From G020354785 sp964461435 (GTDB lineage Bacteria; Bacteroidota; Bacteroidia; Bacteroidales; UBA10428), in the NCBI GenBank assembly GCA_964461435.1, contig CAYWUI010000034.1, positions 1-36,816 of the forward strand: a DNA stretch of 36,816 nt, in the 5' to 3' direction. The notes beneath the pieces were generated by a model, which saw only the letters and a program-made list of their open reading frames with translations, was not told the origin of the DNA and searched no databases. Shown here one piece after another: positions 17,901 through 25,351 of the stretch. Within the stretch, counting starts at the first letter, position 1. The number at the start of each line of letters is the position of its first letter. Made by a program: the position numbers and the translations under genes.

Positions 17901-18709
17901 GCAACAATTGTGTAATCTGAATATGACCCCACCAAAACACCTCCATAATTGGCAGGATTTGGAGAAGCTGAAATATCGGGGATCGTTATACCTGTACCGA
18001 TTAATGGTGCATCCAGCGGGTTCTCGTCAGGATCATTGCTTGCAAGACGTAATGTAGCGCTTTTCGAACCCGCACTGGCCGGATGGAACTGCACGTTAAC
18101 GGTGCGGGTTGCTCCCGGGGAAAGGTTAAAGCTTCCTCCTCCGCTGGTGATAGTAAATTGACTTGCATCTGTTCCGGTAATAGATGTCGAAGCTACATTT
18201 AATGTTGCCCCTCCTGTATTCGAAACAGTAAAACCTTGGGTGCTGCTGGTTCCCACCTCAACGTTGCCATAATTTTTTGAAACCGGACTTATTGAAATAT
18301 CAGGCATATATATTGTTAAATTCAGCTGTTCTCCGGATGCATTGGTTAAAGTTTTATTACCCGATGCATAACCTCCGGCACCATCAGTCAGTTCAACATG
18401 CAATACTTCACCTGCAGTCCAGGCTGTAGGAAAATTACCAACCTGTACCCAATAACTTCCGCCACCGTAGCCGCATCCGAATGAAGATTGTGTCAATACC
18501 TCACCGGTCCTGGATGTAATATATGCAGTGAATGTTGCTGATGACGGTGATCCGCCTCCCGAATATGTGACAGTGCCTCCGACTGTATGCATAGTGCCTG
18601 CATTCAGGTTTAGTGCCAATGATGATAACACAACCGCCTGAAACAAAATAAGCAGTCGTTTCTTTATAACCCGCAATGGCTTCATTTTAAGGTAATTTAT
18701 ATTTGACAT
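14972..18709 (-). CDS. secreted T9SS protein with seven ASH/choice-of-anchor-D repeats
   Basis: 1245-residue secreted, probably cell-surface protein. A signal peptide covers about residues 1-37 (ILFQAVVLSSLALNLNA); the real start may be Met9 (18685). Residues 40-135 form an unnamed beta-rich module also found in the neighbouring giant protein. Residues 136-894 hold seven tandem repeats of 107-110 residues, each starting P(D/N)I...YG.V and containing GGGSF.L.PG and SNDPDE.P, the ASH (choice-of-anchor D) pattern. Then come an Ig-like region (about 895-1000), a ZU5-like segment (about 1010-1150), and a C-terminal T9SS type A sorting domain (about 1158-1245; YQNYPNPV, GIYFYQL, KKMVIN). It probably works as an adhesin or structural surface protein. 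It starts 51 bases after the other giant gene, same strand, with no terminator between. Confidence 0.92.
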   Translation of the reverse strand: MSNINYLKMKPLRVIKKRLLILFQAVVLSSLALNLNAGTMHTVGGTVTYSGGGSPSSATFTAYITSRTGEVLTQSSFGCGYGGGSYWVQVGNFPTAWTAGEVLHVELTDGAGGYASGNKTLTNASGEQLNLTIYMPDISISPVSKNYGNVEVGTSSTQGFTVSNTGGATLNVASTSITGTDASQFTITSGGGSFNLSPGATRTVNVQFHPASAGSKSATLRLASNDPDENPLDAPLIGTGITIPDISASPNPANYGGVLVGSYSDYTIVARNNGTGDLTVSSTTITGTHSGEFNIQSGGSSFTLSPGATRNIVVRFSPSSAGSKNANLQISSNDPDEDPYNVGLNGSGTVPDIDVSPGSRDYGDVEITSSSTETFVVSNAGGATLSVSSTTLTGANAGEFSIISGGGSFTLAPGESRNVNVRFSPASIGAKSATLRFDSNDPDEDPRDISLSGTGIAIPDIAVIPGTKNYGDVIIGSSSSQIFSVSNEGTGNLSVSSSSLTGTHSGEFSITDGGGSFMLTPGSSHNITVSFNPGSAGSKNAVLTIQSNDPDENPVNISLTGNGAEVPVPNIDVDPESHNYGDVNINTGITKTFVVTNFGVAYLSVSLVSITGTNSDEFSIISGGGSFTLTQGATRNIVVSFSPVSVGSKSAALHFESDDPDENPYEVELSGNGIVIPDIAISPDSKDYGEVYISSYGSQTFVVTSEGTGELVVSSADITGTDYNEFTITSGGGSFSLSPGSSRNIIVSFNPASTGSKNAILRLVSNDPDENPLDVSLAGDGVDVPVPDINVEPASHDYGNVPVNSGLIETFVISNEGTADLSVMSIIIEGEHSGDFIIISGKTAFVLAPGSTENIEIKFIPETTGIKNASMTITSDDSDEGTISVSLTGTGILKYLESPYLVNCYPPAGAVSIPVSSGIQFKIKDDNEGVDISTLNVYINTCLIISGGADLTGGNACIKSCGKDYAISYDPGSGLPEDTTIIIRVRCNDLAPEEYSVDSTYSFNSASWNVLNLTTGAVGPGGGIVYDDFTGIQIVISESALEDTTLITIDLVNDYPELPENVTGIGFAYHLGPDGLHLNESATISIPYTLEDLENAGVTNPMDIPVFYFSTSTGEWINLEVIDYDDDYLYVVVDEFCYLVLGASTMVGLEEVITDAKSGKSFILYQNYPNPVVDNTTISFCIPKASYVTLKVYDVNFMETEVLLSRECPAGKYDITWNANRCPSGIYFYQLQTDEFSITKKMVIN
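16028..18304 (-). repeat. seven tandem ASH-type protein repeats (about 324 bases each)
   Basis: Seven consecutive units of 107-110 codons encode the ASH/choice-of-anchor-D domains. Units 1-6 are similar to each other; unit 7 is the most degenerate (GKTAFVLAPG for GGGSFxLxPG, SDDSDEG for SNDPDEN). DNA identity between units looks moderate, so the array is not a very recent expansion. Confidence 0.9.
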
Positions 18710-18760
18710 GATATTATTTATTTCTTATTATCTGTTTTATATTTTAGCTTTAAAGAATAA

Positions 18761-21700
18761 TTATTTTAGTAATAGTGCTTTCCTGATGATAATATTATCA
18801 TTGTTCTTTAATATATATATATACATGCCTTCCTGTAATTTTCTGCCGGAATCATCACTTGCATCCCATATTACTTCATATTTTCCTTCATCCTTATATT
18901 CGTGTACCAAAGTCCTCACTTTTTGTCCGGTTATAGAATAAACCTCAATCTGTACCGGTCCGTATTCGGGGATCCGGTATTGAATAAGCGTTTCATAACC
19001 AAAAGGATTGGGGATGTTCTGGGAAAGGTAACAATTATTGCCGCCTTCTATTATTAAATCCGTTGCTTTATCCGCAGGATTATAAGTAAGTTCAACTTCA
19101 GCCTCTCCCAGCAAATCTCCTTTTTTATCTTTGAGTTCCATTATCACTTTTTCTCCGGCCCTCCAGCCTGACGGGAATGTATTACATTGAACTATCCAGT
19201 AGCCATCCTGCACTGTACATCCGGCTGAATTCTCATTCAGCTTTTCTTCTGGTAAAGAACTGATGTATGCAGAAAGATTGATATCACTTTCATTAATATT
19301 CAAATCCTTTATTTTTATTGTTCCATAGGCCAGGTGAGGTGCACTGCTTTTTTCCAGTAATACCTGTTCACATGAATTACCCGAAGTACTTTTCATGGAT
19401 CCCGAACCTTCGCCTGCCTCCGGCCATGTTACATTTGAACTAACATTCACATAATATGGATAGCCGACCCTGACATTAAAGTTCGTCATGGGAAGGAATG
19501 ATACGTACTGGTAGTAACCCTGTTCTTCTGCATCCCACCGGGCAATACTATTACATGATGGTATATCAGCCACTAATCCGGATGCCTGTGTAATATCCGT
19601 TTTATCAAGTGTCAGCATTACTTCGTTAAAGTCGGTAGTCGGGGTTGTAATCAGGCTGAATGTTGGCTGTACGATTACACCGATAAGAGAATATACGACA
19701 TTACCCGTAACATTAACATAATAAGGATATCCCATTTCAACCGGGAAATTCGTCAGTGGAAGAAATGATATATACTGGTAATAACCCTGTTCCGATGCAT
19801 CCCAGCGGGCAACAGAATTACATCCGGGTATGGCTGCCATTAATTCAGCGGCATTGGTTATACCTTCAATATTCAATGGCAAAGCTATTTCATTGAAGTC
19901 TGTTGTCGGTGTTGTAATAAGGTTATAATCAAATTCACCAATGGTAACTGAATTTGCACTTTCATTAGCTCCCACGGCGGTGAATATATAGAAATAATTT
20001 ATGTCCGTATTGCCAACTACATTTATATCGGTCCACTGTAATCCTTCTTCGCCAGGATTTTCATCGGTAATGTTACCTGCGATTCTGTTTATTCCGCCTG
20101 CTCTGTCGGGTGTAAAGCATGCAATAGTATCCCGGTATACATTGAATGTGGAATAACCCGGCATATAATCCAGAGTGAACTTGATGTTGCCTGTTCCCTC
20201 AATTGAATAGCTTAGAATAACAGGCACAGTGTTAGTGCGTCCCGGTGTCGGGGGTGCAAAAATCCATATGTCATTTCCGTCAGGATACCTGCTGGATGAA
20301 GAGTTTGAAGGCTGTTCACCATAAGTTACCGAATCAATAATGTCTGTCCCGTTATATTTCACCAGTCCGATTTCTTCGCCGGTTCTTGAAAGGTTAAAGC
20401 CAAGGTGCAGCACACCCTGCTCTTCCTGGTCATCCGCCCAGAGTATCAGATACCCGTATGCAGGAATTGTTGTCTGTCCGGGATCAGTAACCGGTATCCT
20501 GTATTTGGTGAGGTCATTGAGGTTGTCGGTTATATAAAGGCCTCCAATATCCACAGGTGCGTCTGTTGAATTGTATATTTCAATCCAGTCATCATAATCT
20601 CCATGCTCGTCAGTAATGATATCTGTATTGCTTGCAGAGAACTCGTTAATGTATAGACCTGAGATTACCGGCAGAATGTTGGTGCTTCCTGGTGTGGGCA
20701 TTGCATAAATCCAAAAATCATTTCCATCGGGGATCCTGCTTGATGATGAGTTTGTGAGTTGTTCACCGTATGTTAATGAATTAATAAAGCCTGTTCGATC
20801 ATATCCTGCCAGTCCGATTTGTTCGCCGGATCTTGAAAGGTTAAAGTCAAGATGCAGCACTCCCTGGTCTTCTGTGTTGTCAGCCCATAGGATCAAATAC
20901 CCGTGTGCAGGTATAGTCGTTGAATCGGGATATGTAGAAGGTATCCTGTCCTTGTCCGGACAATCAAGACTGTCCGTAATATACAGGCCTCCAATATTTA
21001 CCGGATCATCTGTAGAATTGTATATTTCAATCCAGTCATCATATTCTCCATTCCCGTCAGCAATGATATTTGCATTGCTTGCAGAGAACTCATTGATATA
21101 CAAACCTGAAATGACAGGCAAAGTGTTAGCACTTCCCGGAGTCGGCGGTGGATGAATCCATATGTCAGTTCCATCGGGATACCTGCTTGCAGATGAGTTT
21201 GAGTATTGTTTGCCGTAAGTTAAAGAATCAATATAGTCTGTACCGTTATATCCAACCAGTCCGATTTGTTCGCCATTTCTTCCGAGTTTAAATCCAAGGT
21301 GCAATACTCCCTGTTCTTCCTGTTCATCAGCCCAGAGGACCAAATACCCGTGTGCAGGTATAGTCGTTGAATCGGGATATGCGGAAGGTATCCTGTGCTT
21401 GGTCCGGTAATTGAGGCTGTCAGTTATAAACAAACCTCCTATGTTTACAGGATCATCTGTCGGATTGTATATTTCAATCCAGTCATCATATTCTCCATTC
21501 TCATCAGCAATTATATTATCATTATCTGCTGAAAATTCATTGATTACGATTCCTGAAAAGGGAGTGTCATAAGAAATATTTGAACTTCCTGCAGTTGGGA
21601 TTAAATAGCACCATTCATCATCACCGTCAGGGTATCTCCCGTATGTTGTGTTTACATACTGTTTATTGAAATGAAGTGAGTCAAGATAAACATTTGTTCC

Positions 21701-24199
21701 TGCTCTCCTCTCTACAAGTGATAATTGTTCACCATCGTTATCAAGTTTGAAGTTAAGATGCAAAACTCCCTCGTTAGGTTCCCTGTCAGCCCATAAAACA
21801 AGATATCCGTTTGGGGGAATGGTTGTTATTTCAGGAAAATCTTTGGATATCTGGCATTTTAATGGAAAACTTATTAAATCGCTTAAATATAATCCGCCAA
21901 TATCAACCGGAAAATCATTGTCATTATAAATCTCAATCCAGTCCTCATGGTCGCCATGATCATCGGTTACCCAGGTATCATGTGCCGCAAATTCATTAAT
22001 ATATATATTACTGATATCAGGTATTTCATCTTCTTCAAAATTTGCCTGTATGAATACATCAGATGAAAATGTTAATGAAATGGGATTTGATGTGTTATTT
22101 ATATCACCTGTCCATCCTGTAAATACATATCCTTCTTCAGGTACCGCTTCCATCCTGATAGGTATATTATCAAAATACAGTCCTTCCGGTGCATTTGTAA
22201 TGTCAACTTCACATAATTTAATTATTCCTGAATTAGGTATGGAAACAGAGGTTTCGAGATTATAAGTGCCGGGAATATCGAAATAATTAATAATCTGGTT
22301 TCTCATACTGGGTACCCTGCTATATGCATAATCCCGCATATTGTCGACGAATCCTAACCATGAAGGATCATAATTAGGCGGGTGATGCCATTTATTAATG
22401 TGCCTTGGCATCTTACTGTCAATAATGGAAGCAATACTATCGAGAATTCCAACTACACGGTTGGGCTCAAATGTTGTGTTAAGATGCGCCGCAAATCGTT
22501 GAATAAACTCATTCTCAAAGTTTTGATTTTCCATTAATCCCCTGATAACATCACGGGACCAGTAAGTGCTTGAAAGATCTTTCAGGTTATTGCCACTATA
22601 GTAATTAAATAAACCAAATCCATAGTCAGTATCAAAAACCATCCATCTCCACCTGCCAGTTGAGTTGTTCTCTCTCCAGTATCTTATATTATTATGGGGC
22701 CAGTCCTCATTATCAAAAAAAGTTTCGGAAATATAATAGTTTAAGTACTCATTAATATCCATTTGTGAATTAACATATTCAAAATTGGCTTCAACGCCCA
22801 GGCTATAAGAATTAATATAATCCACTAAGTCTTCATAATGGTCGGCAGATCCATGAACAACTGAAGCATTATTCTCAAGTACACTGACATTATCTGAGTT
22901 TATACCATAATTTGATTCCACATAATGTTCGTTCATCTTCTCGCGAAGGTTAAGAATACCCCAGTATTCGCCGTTTAGAAAGACTACTGTAGGTTGATAG
23001 CTCTCATAGTCAATGTCCATCCTGCCAATAAGCAGATTTTGCATAAATCCGTCTCGTAGCATTGTCTCCTCCAGGTCGTTACCTGAACTTCTCAGGTTCA
23101 ATGATTTGAAGGAATTAATATCTTTATCCGAAAAGAACCTGTAATCTAATCCGCTCTTCCCATACTTTTCCCTGGAAATGAGAGTCAATGATTTTAAATT
23201 GAAGTTTCTGGTACATGAACCTATCAGCTTTACCCCGACCATTTTATTTACCTTACACTCTCCGTTTGATTCAAAATATTCAAAATTTATTGGTCTTTCC
23301 CAATCCTGGAACCAGTTTGCAGGTTCCTCATGGCCACAGCCCGGTATTCCGTTCTCCCCCTCAACATATATGCCCCATGAATCGTCAAAGAAGTAATAAG
23401 GATCGGTGGATAAGGAAACAACAGGAATATCGAAAGACTCATTGATAAAATAAGTGCTTACCCCGATATCTCCCGGTAATACCCCGCTTTCAAAGCATCT
23501 TGCCTTTAAAACTGCAGTTGATGATATTTGTACCGGGGAGCTGTATAGTGGAGAATTATCAGTAGGTATAGAACCGTCAATTGTATAATGAATAGCACCT
23601 GTTGGTGATGCGGATGAAATTGTAACAGTCTGATTTGAAGTATAAAATCCCGGGCTTAATGAAAAACTCACATCCGGTGCCTGAATAAGATCGGTAATGC
23701 CGCTTGAGCTGTTGCTGCTTTCCGGAGTGGGTTCTGCAAAATATACCCAGGTATTGCTGCCATCAGGCTGCCTGCCGTATGAAATATCAGGAATTTGTTT
23801 TTTATAAGTTATGGAATCTACTATAGTCCCGCCCGGATTTATCAAGGCAATAAACTCGCCGTCATTGTCAAGGGCAAAGTTAGTATGCGAATGATAGTTT
23901 TCTTGATCAGCCCATATTAATTTATAACTATGTGCCGATATATAATTTGTATAATTAATCCTGTACTTTCCCGGTTGGGTGATATCATCAGTAACTGTGT
24001 AATTATAAAGGTTAACCGAACTACTGCCGGCGTTATAAATCTCAATCCAGTCGCCATAATTTACATAATCAGGATCGGGATTTATGGTAACATTGGCTGT
24101 TAGTATTTCATTAATATATAGTTGAGAATACCCGGTAGTGATAGTTATTATTACACTGATGGCCAGTAAATGCAATCTTAAATAAATCAATTTCAGCAT
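18761..24199 (-). CDS. giant T9SS surface protein: lamin-tail domains, CotH kinase domain, T9SS sorting domain
   Basis: 1812-residue exported protein. Signal peptide 1-25; lamin-tail domain (LTD) 1 at 25-165; chitobiase-C-like beta module 175-250; CotH kinase domain about 256-640. CotH landmarks are SCTRNFNLKSLTL (328-340), MLRDGFMQNLL (380-390), LNGEYWGILNLREKMNEHY (408-426) and WRWMVFDTDYGFG (517-529) with the D523/D525 acidic pair. A divergent InlB-like repeat (646-722), LTDs 2-5 (728-1324), an FN3-like region (1328-1424), a duplicated unnamed module (1425-1592), the module shared with the neighbour (1625-1720) and a T9SS sorting domain (1721-1812; SQNIPNPFG, GMYIYILK) follow. Known CotH proteins phosphorylate spore-coat proteins; an extracellular, anchored version implies surface protein phosphorylation or a lost-activity scaffold. 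Which is unknown. Confidence 0.92.
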   Translation of the reverse strand: MLKLIYLRLHLLAISVIITITTGYSQLYINEILTANVTINPDPDYVNYGDWIEIYNAGSSSVNLYNYTVTDDITQPGKYRINYTNYISAHSYKLIWADQENYHSHTNFALDNDGEFIALINPGGTIVDSITYKKQIPDISYGRQPDGSNTWVYFAEPTPESSNSSSGITDLIQAPDVSFSLSPGFYTSNQTVTISSASPTGAIHYTIDGSIPTDNSPLYSSPVQISSTAVLKARCFESGVLPGDIGVSTYFINESFDIPVVSLSTDPYYFFDDSWGIYVEGENGIPGCGHEEPANWFQDWERPINFEYFESNGECKVNKMVGVKLIGSCTRNFNLKSLTLISREKYGKSGLDYRFFSDKDINSFKSLNLRSSGNDLEETMLRDGFMQNLLIGRMDIDYESYQPTVVFLNGEYWGILNLREKMNEHYVESNYGINSDNVSVLENNASVVHGSADHYEDLVDYINSYSLGVEANFEYVNSQMDINEYLNYYISETFFDNEDWPHNNIRYWRENNSTGRWRWMVFDTDYGFGLFNYYSGNNLKDLSSTYWSRDVIRGLMENQNFENEFIQRFAAHLNTTFEPNRVVGILDSIASIIDSKMPRHINKWHHPPNYDPSWLGFVDNMRDYAYSRVPSMRNQIINYFDIPGTYNLETSVSIPNSGIIKLCEVDITNAPEGLYFDNIPIRMEAVPEEGYVFTGWTGDINNTSNPISLTFSSDVFIQANFEEDEIPDISNIYINEFAAHDTWVTDDHGDHEDWIEIYNDNDFPVDIGGLYLSDLISFPLKCQISKDFPEITTIPPNGYLVLWADREPNEGVLHLNFKLDNDGEQLSLVERRAGTNVYLDSLHFNKQYVNTTYGRYPDGDDEWCYLIPTAGSSNISYDTPFSGIVINEFSADNDNIIADENGEYDDWIEIYNPTDDPVNIGGLFITDSLNYRTKHRIPSAYPDSTTIPAHGYLVLWADEQEEQGVLHLGFKLGRNGEQIGLVGYNGTDYIDSLTYGKQYSNSSASRYPDGTDIWIHPPPTPGSANTLPVISGLYINEFSASNANIIADGNGEYDDWIEIYNSTDDPVNIGGLYITDSLDCPDKDRIPSTYPDSTTIPAHGYLILWADNTEDQGVLHLDFNLSRSGEQIGLAGYDRTGFINSLTYGEQLTNSSSSRIPDGNDFWIYAMPTPGSTNILPVISGLYINEFSASNTDIITDEHGDYDDWIEIYNSTDAPVDIGGLYITDNLNDLTKYRIPVTDPGQTTIPAYGYLILWADDQEEQGVLHLGFNLSRTGEEIGLVKYNGTDIIDSVTYGEQPSNSSSSRYPDGNDIWIFAPPTPGRTNTVPVILSYSIEGTGNIKFTLDYMPGYSTFNVYRDTIACFTPDRAGGINRIAGNITDENPGEEGLQWTDINVVGNTDINYFYIFTAVGANESANSVTIGEFDYNLITTPTTDFNEIALPLNIEGITNAAELMAAIPGCNSVARWDASEQGYYQYISFLPLTNFPVEMGYPYYVNVTGNVVYSLIGVIVQPTFSLITTPTTDFNEVMLTLDKTDITQASGLVADIPSCNSIARWDAEEQGYYQYVSFLPMTNFNVRVGYPYYVNVSSNVTWPEAGEGSGSMKSTSGNSCEQVLLEKSSAPHLAYGTIKIKDLNINESDINLSAYISSLPEEKLNENSAGCTVQDGYWIVQCNTFPSGWRAGEKVIMELKDKKGDLLGEAEVELTYNPADKATDLIIEGGNNCYLSQNIPNPFGYETLIQYRIPEYGPVQIEVYSITGQKVRTLVHEYKDEGKYEVIWDASDDSGRKLQEGMYIYILKNNDNIIIRKALLLK
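19040..19327 (-). other. unnamed module (residues 1625-1720) shared with the adjacent ASH-repeat protein
   Basis: The segment aligns by eye with residues 40-135 of the neighbouring protein (18305-18592). Shared positions include AYI.S near the start, a conserved GC, YW.Q, FP..W.AGE and EL.D..G. In one protein it is N-terminal, in the other it sits just before the sorting domain. I recognise no named family for it. Confidence 0.7.
19424..19930 (-). repeat. duplicated 89-residue unnamed module in the CotH protein
   Basis: Two copies with an 89-codon period (residues about 1425-1510 and 1514-1592). Both begin LITTPTTDFNE and contain C-NS-ARWDA-EQGYYQY-SFLP-TNF, then GYPYYVNV. I cannot attach a family name. 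Confidence 0.8.
20228..22018 (-). repeat. tandem lamin-tail domain repeats (LTD 2-5)
   Basis: Four consecutive lamin-tail domains of about 147 residues. Units 3-5 (20228-21559, period about 444 bases) share almost identical DNA blocks, for example around the sequence encoding YDDWIEIYN and TTIPA-GYL-LWAD. Unit 2 is more diverged. A fifth LTD is at the protein N-terminus (about 23705-24127). Confidence 0.88.
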
Positions 24200-24428
24200 A
24201 TCATAATACTATTTATTGAAATAAGCAAAAAATGGCCCAGTAGTAGTTGTTTTTCAGGAATTACATAATATAACAGCTATTTTAAATAATAGCAGTTAGC
24301 AATACAATATTAAGCAAGAATAAATTACCGTGGGAAAAAAATTGATGAACTGCACAATATATTTGGTAAGTTGTCAATTTTATTAATTTAGAATAATACT
24401 ATATAGAATAGCCGTTTTTGTGCCTATT
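24200..24428. other. AT-rich intergenic region upstream of the CotH-protein gene
   Basis: This region lies between miaA and the CotH-protein gene, both on the minus strand. It should contain the promoter of the surface-protein pair, but I see no good TTTG/TAnnTTTG match. A short GCTATT/AATAGC hairpin lies near 24275-24292. Confidence 0.5.
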
Positions 24429-24436
24429 CTATATAG
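24399..24436 (-). terminator. perfect 13-base inverted repeat at the end of miaA
   Basis: CTATATAGAATAG and CTATTCTATATAG pair perfectly around a 12-base loop. One arm includes the miaA stop codon. There is no long T tract after it on the minus strand, so termination is likely but not certain. Confidence 0.5.
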
Positions 24437-25328
24437 TTGTAATAAAGTCAATAATCTTATTAGTTTCATCCGGACTGAACCAGGAAATGTCCTTTTCTTT
24501 TTTGAACCATGTGAGCTGTTTGCGCGCATAGTTCCTGGTATTTCTTTTTATAAGTTCAACTGCCTTCTTTAAAGTTATCTTGTTGTCGAAATAATCAAAT
24601 AGTTCTTTATAACCTACTGTATTTAAAGAATTAAGAAGCCTGTCTTTATAATACTGCCTTGCCTCGTTAGCCAGTCCGTTTTCAATCATCCTGTCCACCC
24701 TGTTATTGATACGTTCATAGAGTTCTTCCCTTTCTACTGACAGTCCGATCTTTAATATGTTAAACGGCCTTTCTTTTTTCCTGTTTTTCAGGAAGGAGGA
24801 ATAGGGCCTCCCTGTCATAAGGCTTACTTCTATTGCCTTAAGGATTCGTTTATGATTTCTCAGGTCAACTTTTGAATAATATTCGGGATCAAGAAGTTTT
24901 AGCTGTTTCCTGATGCTTTCGATACTTTCGGTTTCATACTTTTCTGCCAGTTCCTTCCTCAGTGATTGATCAACGGCAGGCAGATCATCAATACCGTAGC
25001 ATACTGCATTTATGTAAAGGCCTGAGCCGCCGACCATTAATACGTATCTGTACTTTCTGAACAGATTTTCCAGCAAGTCCAATACTTCAAATTCAAACAT
25101 ACTGGCATTGTAGTAATCGTAAATTGACTTGTTTTGTATAAAGTGATGTTTTGCTTCAGCAAGCTCCTTTTCAGAAGGCACGGCTGTGCCAATTTTTAGT
25201 TCCCTGTATATCTGGCGGGAATCGCATGATATAATTTCTGTTTTTAATTTTTTGGCAATTTCAATGCTGACTCTTGTTTTGCCAACACCGGTGGGACCGA
25301 GGATAACTATTAAGTGTTTGTTGTTCAT
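24429..25328 (-). CDS. miaA: tRNA dimethylallyltransferase
   Basis: MiaA transfers a dimethylallyl group to N6 of A37 in tRNAs that read UNN codons. The 299-residue product has the usual length. The P loop GPTGVGKT is at residues 11-18; next come SCDSRQIYRELKIGTA (the conserved DSRQ/DSMQ motif), a KHHF motif, GGSGLYINA, and the C-terminal RNTRNYARKQLTWFKK that contacts tRNA. It follows the aconitase gene by 23 bases on the same strand, so the two are likely cotranscribed. The stop codon is part of a long inverted repeat. Confidence 0.97.
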   Translation of the reverse strand: MNNKHLIVILGPTGVGKTRVSIEIAKKLKTEIISCDSRQIYRELKIGTAVPSEKELAEAKHHFIQNKSIYDYYNASMFEFEVLDLLENLFRKYRYVLMVGGSGLYINAVCYGIDDLPAVDQSLRKELAEKYETESIESIRKQLKLLDPEYYSKVDLRNHKRILKAIEVSLMTGRPYSSFLKNRKKERPFNILKIGLSVEREELYERINNRVDRMIENGLANEARQYYKDRLLNSLNTVGYKELFDYFDNKITLKKAVELIKRNTRNYARKQLTWFKKEKDISWFSPDETNKIIDFITTI

Positions 25329-25351
25329 AAGTTACCGGTATGTGAGCTTTC

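Noticed and set aside
16028..18304. Regular repeats that might suggest a CRISPR or satellite array
   Set aside because: The period of about 324 bases stays in frame and encodes recognised ASH domains; there are no short identical repeats with unique spacers.
20228..22018. Repeated DNA blocks that might be an insertion element
   Set aside because: They are in-frame lamin-tail domain units inside one reading frame, with no transposase or terminal repeats.
24200..24300. Promoter for the CotH-protein gene
   Set aside because: The best -7 candidates on the minus strand have at least two mismatches to TAnnTTTG and no spaced TTTG.
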